Positions 11,332 to 22,939 of a stretch of 64,000 nt of DNA are shown here, in pieces. Source of the stretch: Adiantum capillus-veneris (Eukaryota; Streptophyta; Polypodiopsida; Polypodiales; Pteridaceae). Within the stretch, counting starts at the first letter, position 1; every line of letters begins with the position of its first letter. A program made the position numbers and the translations under genes. Below the pieces are notes generated by a model. It was not told the origin of the DNA, did not search any database, and saw only the letters and a list, made by a program, of their open reading frames with translations. Location: the NCBI GenBank assembly GCA_014529385.2, contig CM043943.1, positions 101,907,855 to 101,971,854 of the forward strand, in the 5' to 3' direction.

Positions 11332-12530
11332 ATTCACAAACTGGGATGGATAATGCTCCTATGGTTCAGTCAACAACTATAGAATCCATAGATTCTATGG
11401 TTTCTAAAGTGCCCAAGATGGATGATATTTCTATACTAGAGTCTAGTGTTGTGCAACTTGAGCAAGCTTCCAATAATGAGAACCAAGAAATCGATGCTTC
11501 AAAAATGCAACATACATCAAAAGAGACTGAAAAGTCCACTCACGAGCTATTGCCAATTGGTACTACGTCATGTAGCGTAGATGTTGAGAAATCCATGCTT
11601 ACAATTATATTGGATTTAAATGGTCTATTGTTGAAACGTTCCCCTCAACCATCCTCACACCACAACTCAGTGCAAATGGATTCAAAAAGATATATTATAC
11701 TCAGGCCAGGTTGCATCCAATTCTTGAAGACTATTTTACAGAGGTTTAATGTTGCAATTTGGTCGACAGCTACTAGGAATAATGTGTATCAAATCCTTGC
11801 AGCACTAAACAACTTAGCTGAGGATACATTGCCTTTCTTTGCAATTTGGTCGCAAGATGTTTGCTACACCGCTCAAACTCAAAAATTGTTTAGACCCGAC
11901 AATCCAAACGTTGAGGCAATGTTCAAGCCTCTAGCCAAAATTGCCATGGGGTTTGAATGTGATCCACAAAGAACAATGCTTATTGATGACTCTCCTTACA
12001 AGGGATGTATTTCACCAGCAAACAATTGCATTTTTCCACCACAATTTGATGCTGAGAAGATGGTTGACAATATGCTCTTGGAGGAGCTACTGCCATACTT
12101 GATTCAGCTTGATGAGAGAAGGATGTGCGTGATTTAATTGCTTCTAATCGTTATGGACAACCTATAGTGACAAATGATAGTGAATACAAACAAATCATGG
12201 AGTATTGGAAGCAAAAAAGTGATGTTTGGTCAGCTAAGGTGTTCTTTACAAGAAGAATACCACCTGCAAAAGGTGACAGGGATGAAACTATCATTGAAAA
12301 TGCAAGTGACACAAGCCACCGCAATGAAATGAGAAGAGCCCAAATACAAGAGATCTTAGAAAAGGAGCGTACACCCATTGAAAGCATGAAGGCGTCACAA
12401 TTGACCACTTTAGCTAGGCAATTGGGTTGTAACACAAAAGGAGTTTTGAAGGCAACCACAGCAAAGGCTTATATAAATAAGGTGAAAGCTGAGAACAATC
12501 TTCTAAGGCTGGATAGAAAGCAACCCTAAG
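11332..12530 (+). pseudogene. exon 4: FCP1/NIF (HAD-type) phosphatase-like domain with SAP-like tail
   Basis: About 75 residues of Ser/Gln-rich leader precede the FCP1 homology domain. The motif I region reads 'ILDLNGLLLK' at 11,604-11,633, so the second Asp of DxDxT is Asn. That substitution is shared by a plant FCP1-like subfamily and predicts weak or absent phosphatase activity. 'VAIWSTAT' follows, then 'LIDDSPYKG' near 11,985 with both Asp residues of the DDSP motif intact. Near 12,120 a one-base frameshift separates 'LIQLDERR' from '(D)VRDLIASNRYGQP', the usual end of the domain. The downstream frame runs to TAA at 12527. Its tail (about 12,390-12,490, ESMKASQLTTLARQLGC) resembles a SAP DNA-binding helix pair, weakly. 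Family members dephosphorylate RNA polymerase II CTD or similar phosphoproteins. Confidence 0.65.
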
Positions 12531-12623
12531 GTACTAGTGACATGTCATATATTCTTGATACACATACTTGAACACTCATGTGCATGGTATCTAACAAATC
12601 TTTCTTTTTATTCCTTCCTGCAG
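12531..12623 (+). other. possible short intron
   Basis: A 93-base stretch bounded by CTAAG|GTACTA and a strong pyrimidine-rich TTTATTCCTTCCTGCAG acceptor. It would join exon 4 to the block at 12,624. In phase 1 that block stops after seven codons; in phase 0 it is open for 42 codons. The alternative partner for the 12,530 donor is the acceptor at 17,139. Confidence 0.35.
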
Positions 12624-12752
12624 GATCTTACAAAGGATACTACTAGATGGAGCTCAATCAATAGAGATTTTGATATTTTGCTCAAAATAATGAAGCAGTC
12701 ACCTACATTTTTTGTTTATCAATTTCTTGAGAGACTTTCTTTTAGTTTGTAA
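12624..12752 (+). CDS. possible terminal exon, unknown
   Basis: Open for 42 codons in phase 0 (DLTKDTTRWSSINRDFDILL...), ending TAA at 12750, followed by AT-rich DNA with a 25-base duplication 'gatccaagtctttttggctttactt' (12,883 and 12,926). Helical composition; I do not recognise it. It could be the genuine C-terminus of the FCP1-like gene. Confidence 0.3.
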   Translation, partial: DLTKDTTRWSSINRDFDILLKIMKQSPTFFVYQFLERLSFSL

Positions 12753-13504
12753 TCATCAAATGAAATGAAAAGTATCCTTCTTATAAGATTGCTGATCTTT
12801 TTCTCGTTCAAAACTTTCAATTGTGATTTATAGTTTTCTTAGCATGAGATTGTGCTTTTTTAGTTTGAAAAAAACTGTCAAAGATCCAAGTCTTTTTGGC
12901 TTTACTTAAGTTATTAATTGTGAAAGATCCAAGTCTTTTGGCTTTACTTAAGTTATTGATTGTCTATGTAATAGTCCTTAAAACAATATCGGATGGCTTT
13001 CTTGCTCCCATGTCTCACATTGGTCTTTAGGTAAGACAAGTGGTGACCTTGAAAGTATGGTCTCATATCTCGATCAAGTGAAGAGACATGAAGCTTAAAT
13101 ATCACTACTATGTATCTAGTGTTAAACTCCATCAAGACAAAGATACTAGAGTGCCAAATTGCAGTCTAGTTTAAGTGAAAATCCATTTGAGCTAAGGTAA
13201 AACTTATAGTGCCTCATTTTTCTAGGATTCTACCCCATCAAGGAAGTTAGAATCTAGCACAAACCAATTAAGACTCTTTTGGAGCCTAGATAGGACAATT
13301 CGTGGAACTTAAGAGACTTATTATTGAGTTAGATTCTAGTTTAGATAAGCAAAATATCTTCAGACCAACACTTGACTTTCTTACTATTCAATATTCAAAG
13401 TCCCTTGAGGCTAACAAATTACATACCTACTTGTAACCTAACTAATGAGTAATTATATAGATCTAAGCAAGTATATATAATGAGTCTTCAAACTAATAAA
13501 CCAA

Positions 13505-16500
13505 GGGAAGAGAGTAGCAAGGTCCACTACTTGTCCAAGCTCAGCTCTAGACAACATAGAAAGATGCTAGTTCTACTAATTGTCTAATTATAGGCATGGA
13601 GAAATGATAGAAGGTTGACCACTTGTCCAACCTATCATCTCTAGTAAGATGGGAGGTTTGCCCTTAAGATTCACCATGTAACCAACCTATACATCATTGT
13701 ATTATGAAGAGTAGAAAATCAAAGCTCCACCACTTGTCCAAGCTAGTTCTAAAATCCACATGGAGATAAGCAAGCTCCACCATTTGTCAAATCTCTCTTC
13801 CATTAAAACATGAAAAAACTCAGCTATGTTGTACAGGGGGGACTTTTTTCCAAGGTCCACCACTTGTCCAAGCTAGGATCCATTAAAACATGGAAATAAA
13901 CAAAGCTCCACCACTCATTCACCTTTAGAGTTGCAAAGTGTATGGGAAAATAATTGAAGGTCCACCACTTGAAACATGGAGCGAAGCAAGCTCCACCATG
14001 TCTCCAATATGCTAGACTTCATTGAAACACCCTAAACCCATGATATTTTGTACATAGGGGATGTACATTTAAGATCCACCGCTTGTCCAACCTAGTATCC
14101 CTAGTAGCTTGATAGCTTTGGTCTCAAGATTCACCACTTGTCCACTCTATGTCATTGTATTAAAAAGGATTGGGTGTTAAGGTCTACCATTTGTCCAACC
14201 TATAAGGTTATATTTTAAATGGTTTTTTTTCTCACAACTTGAACTACTCATGATATGTTTTACATGGGAGTTTTGTTTCAATGTCCGCCACTTGTCCAAG
14301 CTAACTCTATTGAAACATAGAGAGAACCAAAGATCCACCACTTGTCCAAGCTAAGCTATATTGAAACATGGAGAGAAGGATGCTCCACCATTTCTCCAAG
14401 ATAGGCTTCATTGAAACATGGAGAGAAGAAAGCTCCACCATGTCTCCAAGCTAGGATCCATTTAAATGCCCTAAACCCATTTTATTTTGTACATGGGGGG
14501 TTTTATTTCAAGGCGCACCACTTGTCTAACCTATTATCCCTAGTAGCACGAGTGGTTTGGTCTCAAGATACACCACTTGTACACTCTATGTCATTATATT
14601 AGGAAGAACTATGTATTAAGGTGCACCACTTGTCCAACCTATAAGGTTATATCTTAAATGGTATCCTTTCTCACCACTTGAAATGCCCATGATATGTTTT
14701 ACATGGGGGTTTCATTCCAAGGTCCACCACTTGTCCAAGCTAACTCTATTCAAACATAGAGAGAAGCAAAGGTCCACCACTTGTCCAAGCTAACTCTATT
14801 CAAACATAGAGAGAAGCAAAGGTTCACCACTTGTCAAAGCTAGGCTCCATTGAAGCATGGAGAGAAGTAGCCACCATCATTTTTCCAAGATAGGTGCCAT
14901 TCAAACATGGAAAGAATCAAGATCTACCATGTCTCCAAAATTCTAGGCTCCATTGAAACACCCTAAAACCATGATATTTTTTACATGGGGTGTTTACATT
15001 CAAGGTCTACCACTTCTCTAACGTATTATACCTAGTAGCATGAGTGGTTTGGTCTTAAGATTCACCACTTATCCACTCTATGTCATTATATTAAGAATAA
15101 CTGGGTGTTAAGGTCCACCACTTGTCCAACCTATAAGGGTATATCTTAAATGGTATCCTTCACCACTTGTCAAGGTCCATCACCACTTTTCCAACCTGTA
15201 AGGTTATATCTTGAATGATATTTTTCCTCATCACTTGTAATATATGTCCATGCTATGTTTTACAAAGGGGTTTTGCTCCAAGATCCACCACTTGTCCAAG
15301 CTAACTCTATTGAAACATAGAGAGAAGCAAAGGTCCACCACTTGTCCAAGGTAGGATCCATTTAAACATGGAGAGAAGGATGATCCACCACTTCTCCAAG
15401 ATAGGCTCCATTGAAACATTCAGAGAAGCAATCTCCACCATGTCTCCAAGCTAGGCTCCATTGAAATACCCTAAACCCATAATTTTGTACATGAGGGGTT
15501 TACATTCAAGGTCCACCACTTGTCCAGCCTATTATCCCTAGTAGCACGAGTGGTTTGGTCTCAAGATTCACCACTTGTACACTCTATGTCATTATATTAA
15601 GAAGAACTATGTGTTAAGGTCCACCACTTGTCCAACCTATAAAGCTATATTTTAAATGGTATCCTTTCTCACCACTTGAAATGCCCATGATATGTTTTAC
15701 ATGGGGGTTTCATTCCAAGGTCCACCACTTGTCCGAGCTAACTCTATTAAAACATATAGAGAAAGAAAGGTCCACCACTTGTCCAAGCTAGGCTCATTGA
15801 AACATGGAGAGAAGGAACCTCCACTGTTTCTCCTAGATAGGCTCCATTGTAGGCTCCATTGAAATACGCAAAACCCATGATATTTTGTACATGGGTGACT
15901 TACATTCAAGGTCAACCATTTGTCCACCCTATTATCCCTAGTAGGTTTGGTCTCGCAATTCACCACTTTTCCACTCTATGTCATTATAATAAGAGGAATT
16001 GGGTGCTAAGGTCCACCACTTGTCCAGCCTATAAGGTTATACCTTGAATGGTATTTTTTCTCACCACTTGTAATTCCCATGACATGCTTTACATGGGGGT
16101 TTTGTTCCAAGAGTCACCACTTGTCCAAGCTAATTCTATTGAAACATAGAGAGAAGCAAAGGTCCACCACTTTTCCAAGCTAGGCTCCATTGAAACATGG
16201 ACCTTAATACCAAATTATTCCTAGTAACATGAGTGATATTTTGTACATGGGGGGTTTGCATTCAAGGTCCACAACTTGTCCAACCTACTTTTCCTGGTAG
16301 GTTTGGTCGCAAGATTCACCACTTGTCCACTCTATGTCATTATATTAATAATAATTGGGTGTTAAGGTCCACCGCTTGTCCAACCTATAAGGTTATATAT
16401 TGAATGGTATTTTTTCTCACCACTTGTAATGTCCGTGATATGTTTTACATGGGGATTTTGTTCCAAGGTCCACCACTTGTCCAAGCTAAATCTGTTCAAA

Positions 16501-16850
16501 CATAGAGAGAAACAAACGTCCACCACTTATCCAAGCTAGGCTCCATTGAAAGAGGGAGAGAATGATGCTCCACCATTTATCCAAGATAGACTCCATTGAA
16601 ACATGGAGAGAAGTAAGCGCCACCATGTCTCGAAGATTCTAGAGTCGATTGAAATACCCAAAACCCCTGATACTTTGTACATGGGGGTTTTACATTCAAG
16701 GTCCACCACTTGTCCAACCTATTATCCCTAGTAGCATGAGTGGTTTGGTCTCAAGATTCACCACTTGTCTACTCTATATCATTATATTAAGAAAAATTGG
16801 GTTTCCATATCTAAATGGATCTTTGCTTGGATAAGTGGTAGACCTTGAGA
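13505..16850 (-). repeat. higher-order array of the main motif in the opposite orientation
   Basis: The reverse complement of the left array. CAAGGTCCACCACTTGTCC recurs dozens of times, and the landmark 'catgatatgttttacatgggg' appears near 14,250, 14,690, 15,250, 15,690, 16,078 and 16,435, again with a basic period near 440 bases plus indels. Units include 'cattgaaacatggagagaag' and 'taaggttatatcttaaatgg' phrases matching the left array inverted. It lies between the two FCP1-like exons, so it is intronic if the gene model holds. 12,753-13,504 has no gene: a 25-base duplication and a few isolated + strand motif copies. Confidence 0.9.
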
Positions 16851-17139
16851 CCTAAATACCCATTCTACACTAGAGCATTGGTTAAGACTTATGCACTTCA
16901 AGCATACCTTTAACAACAAGTAGTAGTTATTAGTTGACTTAAGTGTAGTTGAACTCTATGGTATTGAGACTAAGAGAGAGTGTAGCATAAAAAAGAGTCA
17001 GGATTCTAATTTGACTTTCTTTCTATTATTGAGTAGATCATAGATGGATTTTGGTATCTAATAAAACCTTAGGGTAGACAATGTAAAAATCATGTCTATT
17101 GTTGTGTTTGCATTAAGTGTTCTTGTTCTTTAATTTCAG

Positions 17140-17915
17140 AACCATTACAGAAAAATGGATTGGCTATATGCTGGCATAAATTGAAGAAAACTATTGAATT
17201 ACCCATCCAACCTCCTCCAAGACCTTGTCCAAGGAATGAATCACCTCCTTATCACCTACCACTTGCTTTCAAGGACATCAAAAGAGTACTTATCTTGGAT
17301 CTAGAGGGGTTACTTCTCAAGACAATTGAAATGAAACATGGAGATTCTATGCCATCTTGGGCTCAACACATGCGACTTGTGGAAGATAAAGATGAAGTTT
17401 ATCATGTGGTGCGACCAGACGCACAAAGTTTTTTGGATTTTTGTGCTGAATACTTTGAGCTATGGATATGGAGTTCCTATAACTTAACAAGGGTGCAACG
17501 CATCACACAAAATTTTTTTCCTGAGCAGTATACCAAGTTCAAGGTGTTTATGAGTAACAAAAATTGCCAAAATCCAAATATCATGTTAGGATTTACAAGG
17601 GTTTATCACAAAAATTTGAGTGATATTTGGAAGATATTTGAGGATTTGGATGCAAACAATACCTTAATTTTTTATGACACTCCATATAGGGTGATGTGGA
17701 ACATACCAGGGACATATCTTATATTTCCAAAGATGTGGAGGCAAACTTCTGAGAAACTTCAAAACTTCTTGTAGAGAACCATAATTCCATGGTTGGTAGG
17801 ATGGTTGTATGCAAGAGATAAGAGAGTCTATACATACAACACAATTGTAAATCAGTATAGTGATTCTAAGACAAATTATGTCCTTGGTGTGTACTTGTCA
17901 ACACAAAAGCATTGA
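17140..17915 (+). pseudogene. second FCP1/NIF-like domain exon
   Basis: It starts in phase 1 after TTCTTTAATTTCAG. The coding frame gives 'FKDIKRVLILDLEGLLLK' near 17,270-17,310, so motif I is DLEGL (second Asp to Glu). 'LWIWSSYNLTRVQRI' follows, then 'IFYDTPYRV' near 17,670 where the family has DDSP. Both active-site motifs are altered, so it is a pseudophosphatase at best. TAG at 17772 cuts the frame, but coherent sequence (PWLVGWLYARDKRVYTYN) continues to TGA at 17913, which overlaps AATAAA. It differs strongly from the first FCP1-like exon, so this is an old duplication rather than a recent copy. It could be the C-terminal part of the composite gene or the remnant of a separate gene. Confidence 0.6.
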
Positions 17916-18035
17916 ATAAATATGGCCATAATATGCTTTTTTTATTCTAGTGTGTATCTTTCAACATTTGTATAATTTGATATAGTCTTTTTTATAAAAA
18001 AACAAAGGTGTGTCAATTTTATGAACACTTGAATG

Positions 18036-18152
18036 GAGTGCACCCTACTCTAAGGGGACTTCAATGTACTATTGGAGTGCATCCTATCGTAAGGGGACTC
18101 TGATGTATTGCTAGAGTGCACCCAATTTTTTGGGGACTCATTTTTTATTTGA
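18036..18152 (+). repeat. 39-bp tandem repeat, three copies
   Basis: 'gagtgca(c/t)cc' followed about 14 bases later by 'aaggggact' or a variant recurs at 18,036, 18,075 and 18,114 (39-base period), just downstream of the last coding block. The rest of 17,920-18,650 is AT-rich and shows no gene. Confidence 0.7.
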
Positions 18153-18669
18153 TTGGGGCCTATGTTGGGTCATATAGTAAAAGAAATTCATTTTTTGTCA
18201 ATTCATATCGAGGTTGCATTTATTTGTAACTATGAGAGAATTGATGTTTGATGTCAAATTAAAATAAAACTTGTAAGTATGGATTAGAGAATTCATGGAC
18301 TTTAAATATGTGAGAGGGATCTTTTTCTTGGGCACAAATGTTTGCTTCAAGAATTTTGTCATTACATACTTTATGTGAAAGAGTTTTAGAACCTAAAAGA
18401 CTTTGAAAACAAAACTATGGAATCTAAGTGCATGTATTCTTGAATGGCTTGAAAGTTGATGTATACATGCATGTCGCCTTGATGAAGATTTAGATCTGAC
18501 AAGATGCAAAGCTAGAATTCTTGGACGTTACCTTTGTCAATTTGCTAATAACATACTTAAATTTGTTTTATTATGGGTGGAAAATATATTATTATGTGCA
18601 TTTGGAACCTAATTGCTTGACCTTCAAACAAAGATTCCTATGTTATTTTTTCATATACTTTTTTGTAAT

Positions 18670-20330
18670 GAATTGAGATTGTGGATACAAGGTCCACCAC
18701 TTGTTCAAGCTAGATCCAAGAAAGTATATATACTGAGTCTTCAAACTAGTAAACCAAGGGAAGAGAGAAGCAGGGTCCATCACTTGTCCAAGCTTATCTC
18801 TAGACAACATAGAGATATGTTAGGTCTACTAATTGTCCAATATAGTCATGGAGAAATGATAGAAGGTTGATCCACTTGTCCAACCTATCATCTCTAGTAA
18901 AATGGGAGGTTTGGTCTTAGGATTCACCATGTAACCAACCTATACTTCATTGTATTATGAAGAGTAGAAAAGCAAAGCTCCACCACTTGTCTAAGGTAGT
19001 TCCAAAATCAACATGGAGAGAAGCAAGCTTCACCATTTGTCCAAGATAGGTTCCATTAAAACATGGAAAACCTCATATATGCTGTACATGGAAGCTTTTT
19101 TCCAAGGTCCACCACTTGTCCAAGCTAGGATCCATTAAAACATGGATAGAAACAAGGCTCCATAACTCGTCCAACTTTTCTAGCTGCAAAGTGTACCGGT
19201 AGTCTAAACTAGGCATGGAAAAATAATAGAAGGTCCACCACTTATCCAATATATTATCTCTAATAGCATGGGAGGTTTAGTCTCAAGATTTAGGAATTGG
19301 CTAACCTGTATTTCATTGTATTATGATGAATTTGGTTTTAAAGTCAACTACTTATCCAAGCTATAATTTTATATCTTGAATGGTATTCCTTCCCATCACT
19401 TAGAAAACCAATGATATGTTATACATGGGGGGGTTTGTTACAAGGTCCACCACTTGTCCAAGCTAGTTTCATTGAAACATGGATGAAGACAAGCTCCACC
19501 ATTTGTTAAATCTAGACTCCATTCAAATCTAGAAAATCCATTCTATGTTGTACATGGGGTTTTTGTTTTAAGGTCCAACACTTGTCCAAGCTAAGATCCA
19601 TTGAAACATGGAGTAGAGAAACACTCCACCACTTGTCCAAGATAGGAAACATTGATAGTAGTTGGGTTAGTTTGAATATCCACCACGTGTCTAAGCTAAC
19701 TCTATTGACACATAGAGAGAAGCAAAGGTCCACCAACTGTTCAAGCTAGGCTCCATTGAAACATGGACAGAAGCAAGCTCCACCATTTCTCCAAGATATG
19801 CTCCATTAAAACATGGAGAGAATCAAAGGTCCACCATTTCTCCAAGCCAAGCTCCATTTGTCCAACCTATAAGGTTATATCTTAAATGGTAATCTTTCTA
19901 ATCACTTGGAATACCCATGATATGTTTTACATGGGGGTTTTTTTCCAAGATCACCACTTGTCCAAGCTAACTCTATTGAAACATAGAGAGAAGCAAAGGT
20001 CCACCACTTGTCCAAGCTAGTCTCCATTGAAACAAGGAGAGAAGCAAGCTCCATTATTTCTCCAAGATAGGCTAGCATGGATAAGTGCACCTTGAAACCA
20101 ACCTTCCTATGAGGCAATAGAGCATATGCTACATATTTTATGTATGACCCATGCCTCAAATTAAGAAGTTATAGATTAGAAGTGGACCTTGCTTGAATGT
20201 CACATGCAATAAATTAAGGAAAAATAGCCAAGTGGATTGTATTCCTCAATGGGTCCTTGCTTTCACAAGTTGTGAACCTTGAGTAACTTTTACATTAACT
20301 TGGACAAGTGGTGGACCTAGAAACCAAGCT
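18670..20330 (-). repeat. second inverted-orientation motif array
   Basis: More than fifteen CAAGGTCCACCACTTGTCCAA-type copies (18,690 onward) in the orientation opposite to the left array, with the landmark 'catgatatgttttacatggggg' at about 19,917. The orientation flips back at 20,299 ('cttggacaagtggtggacc'). 20,331-20,580 shows nothing recognisable. Confidence 0.85.
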
Positions 20331-20599
20331 CTCCATATTGAGATAAGTTGTAGGTAGAACAGTAGAGCATAGACAACGATAATGGATGCAATATACTCGT
20401 CTCATAATAATCCAATTGATTGAAACCATGGTATTTTAGTTGTTTTCATTGTGTATTGTATGTGCATAAAGTGGAATGAGACCTTAAGAAAACTCAAATT
20501 TTTGACAAAATCTCTATATTTTGTACATGATATATTGAAAGTTGTCCAACCTGGGAATTGGGATTTTACCACTTTACCTAATATGGTCTTTTGTACAAA

Positions 20600-21320
20600 C
20601 CTGCCAAGAATTACTAAGAAACACCGACTCAGTGCTAGAAGTCTGGTAGTCCAATCACTGAAGCACAATAGTGCTACAAAGTATAAAAGACCTGCTAGAA
20701 ACCTGACGAGTAAAGCTATAAACCTTCCAAGCCTTGGTGATTAGGATCATTACTAGAAACATTACTAAGAAACACGTATTCAGTGCTAGAAACCTGACAA
20801 GAAAAGCTAGCAACTTCCCAAGATTTGGTGATTAGGCTCATTACTAGAAACATTACAAAGAAACACCTACTCAATGCTAGAAACATTAATAAAAGAAACT
20901 ACTTAGTGCTAGAAACCAGATATTCCAAAAATTAGAGCACTCCTAAAAACCTCCCAAGCTTTGGTGATTGGGATGTACTACTAGAACACCCACTCATTAG
21001 TAGAAAACAAAAACAATTCCACAACTACTAGAAAACAAGCGGTCAAAAACAAAGGCATCAGTTATGCAGTCATGCAAAGTAGAGTAGTCAACTCATTGCT
21101 AGAAACCACACATGCTAGAAGATGGTCGTGCAAACCATTTTAACTTTGCTAGAAACTATAAGATAATTCAGAAGCCAAATAGTCATTGTTAGAAAACACC
21201 ACTATAATGTTACAAAATAGAAAAGGTTTCCTTCAAACAAATTTTATAGTGCCACAAACCATCCCATCATTGCTACCAACCATTAAAACAACACTTGACT
21301 AGTCAAACATTGCATAAAAG
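20600..21320. repeat. short-period degenerate repeats ('gctagaaacc' family)
   Basis: The phrase 'tgctagaaacc' and variants recur more than a dozen times. The larger phrase 'ttggtgattagg(a/c)tcattactagaaac' repeats with about a 95-base period (20,733 and 20,828). No coding frame is convincing; the open + strand frame at 20,451-20,744 overlaps the repeats. 21,320-21,620 shows nothing clear. Confidence 0.6.
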
Positions 21321-21629
21321 TAGACTTGTAGTGATACAAACCAATCAAATTCAAAGAATTTTGGTGTATATTTATAGTACTAAGAACTAATCTTGCACTT
21401 ATACAAATCCAAGAACAATGTTAGAAAGAAGTTGAGCCATGCTATATACAATTAAGTAGGGTATGGAATCACCATAGTAGATCATCATCACCATAGTGGT
21501 GAGCAAGCCTAGAAGAAATATAAAGAGGTTCCTACATAATTTGGAAGCAAAAAAGTATTGCTAAAAAGCTGTACACTTCCAGCCAGCACACCAAGATAGT
21601 AACAGTAATGTTATAAATTGTTATAAATT

Positions 21630-22205
21630 CTAAACCTGAGGTATGTCCAACATATGAGTAGGATGTCTGACGTAAGTGTTTCTTACTATGTGCTTACCAC
21701 ACAAAAAAAAATTGCACGGAGAGACCCTTGTTTTCGTAGTCCATAAGTCAAAAACAATGTCTTGCACTTCATGGGTAGGTGTGCTTCTACATTGCTGTCT
21801 TTGACATTTTCCTAATAGCAATGAGCCATCCTCTTCTTCCATCCTCGTGAAATGTTTAGCTCAGTAGAAATTCCTTCTATGGAATCCTAAAACTCTAGAA
21901 GCTCTGGCAATGTTTAGCTCCTTTCACTCAAAAGACCCCATTTTGCTAACTAGCATCAGGAAGCTGATTGTTTCAATAAAAAATCATATGAGGATCTTGG
22001 TTGCTTAAAAAATGCTGGTGTTTTGAATATTTGAGACAAGCACTGCTTCAACAAATTGGACCTCCCTTGAATCTATAACTTCCTTCAAAGATAGATGTAG
22101 GAGGAGTTGATCAAACACTTCTTTTTTGATTGTTGAGTTTAGGCCACTCGTGCACATATCAAAACATTGTGCCACTTCATTAAAGATATTGCATCTCTTT
22201 TTCTA
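21630..22205 (-). pseudogene. transposase-like pseudogene (unassigned family)
   Basis: One minus-strand frame reads coherently for about 190 codons, interrupted by four stops: one TAA (CAGCATTTTT then TAA) and three TGA. It begins near 'NEVAQCFDMCTSG', passes 'KELNIARASRVLGFHRRNFY' (a helix-turn-helix-like stretch), then 'DIVFDLWTTKTRVSPCNFF' and ends 'HPTHMLDIPQV'. The W-x(3)-TRVSP block followed by a His-Pro-Thr-His segment is a pattern I associate with transposase-like proteins of uncertain class. The last 70 codons (21,630-21,842) are clean. The family is not established; a host gene is possible. Confidence 0.45.
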
Positions 22206-22370
22206 ATTTGTATTGTTATTTTTTATAGATTAAAGTGGCTCATTTAGTTTGGCCCGCTCTTGTTGTTTTCGTTTATGCTCAGCCTTGTGTTGCCTAATAA
22301 TGTTACTTATTCGATTTTTGTGTTAGCTGCATGGTAGTTCTTCTGAGATTCTCTAGACTGCACTGTAAAT

Positions 22371-22560
22371 GCTATGCACACACTTTCACATGGTTGGAAA
22401 CTATGCAGACACTTGTAGATGGTTGGTAGAAGCTTCTTCAACAACCTCAAGCTATGTAGACACTTGAAAATGATTAGTAGCAGCTTCTTCATCACTTTCC
22501 TCTGGCTATGCACACACTTGCACACACTTTCAGATGAAGAGTAGCATCTTCTTCAGCACG
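22371..22560. repeat. imperfect ~45-bp tandem repeat
   Basis: 'ctatgca(c/g)acactt' starts near 22,371, 22,408, 22,452 and 22,505, each followed by 'ag(a/c)agcttcttca'-type phrases. Spacing varies from about 37 to 53 bases. No gene is seen. Confidence 0.6.
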
Positions 22561-22671
22561 CCTGCCTCTTGCAAAATGAAGCTTTGCCAAAGCTAAAGAA
22601 GAAGGAGCTTTGTTCACGGCTAACTATCTTTTGATGCCATGTCTCTAGCAAAATGAAGCAAGAGAGGAATT

Positions 22672-22701
22672 ACACACACACACACACACACACACACATG
22701 G

Positions 22702-22784
<83 letters not shown>
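22672..22784. repeat. (CA)n then (GA)n microsatellite
   Basis: About twelve CA units (22,673-22,697) and, after 'tggagcg', about forty GA units to 22,784, one of the longest pure dinucleotide runs in the window. Confidence 0.95.
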
Positions 22785-22785
<1 letters not shown>

Positions 22786-22939
22786 GAGTTGCTTCACTAC
22801 CACGTTCTTGGGTCATTACAAAATAATTAAAAAAAAAACTAGTTTAAAAAAATAAAATTTTCTCCCAACAAATGTAGTTTTTTAGTGCTAGAAACCTTTG
22901 TTGGGGATAGTGATTTTTAGTCCACCCTACCATGCATCC

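Larger units (their letters stand above)
4886..17915 (+). pseudogene. composite ParB-MTase-like-SET-FCP1 gene (overall span, broken)
   Basis: Five coding blocks on one strand can be joined by plausible GT-AG introns: 4886-6073, 6158-7538, 10133-10693, 11332-12530 and 17140-17915. Junction phases are 0, then 1, 1, 1. Seen directly: in-frame stops at 6257, 6266, 6335, 7430, 10687, 12527 and 17772, and a one-base frameshift near 12,120. Long clean frames between the lesions (over 330 codons in one case) point to recent decay or to a wrong assumption about splicing. The first ATG (4886) follows an acceptor (TTTGTTTCAG), so a 5' UTR intron is likely. AATAAA overlaps the last stop at 17915. The union into one transcript is inference; two or three adjacent genes remain possible. 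Confidence 0.5.

Noticed and set aside
13505-16850. CRISPR-like look of a short repeat with variable spacers
   Set aside because: Repeat copies and spacing are irregular, spacers are themselves repeated in 440-base units, and the DNA is eukaryotic; no cas genes are present.
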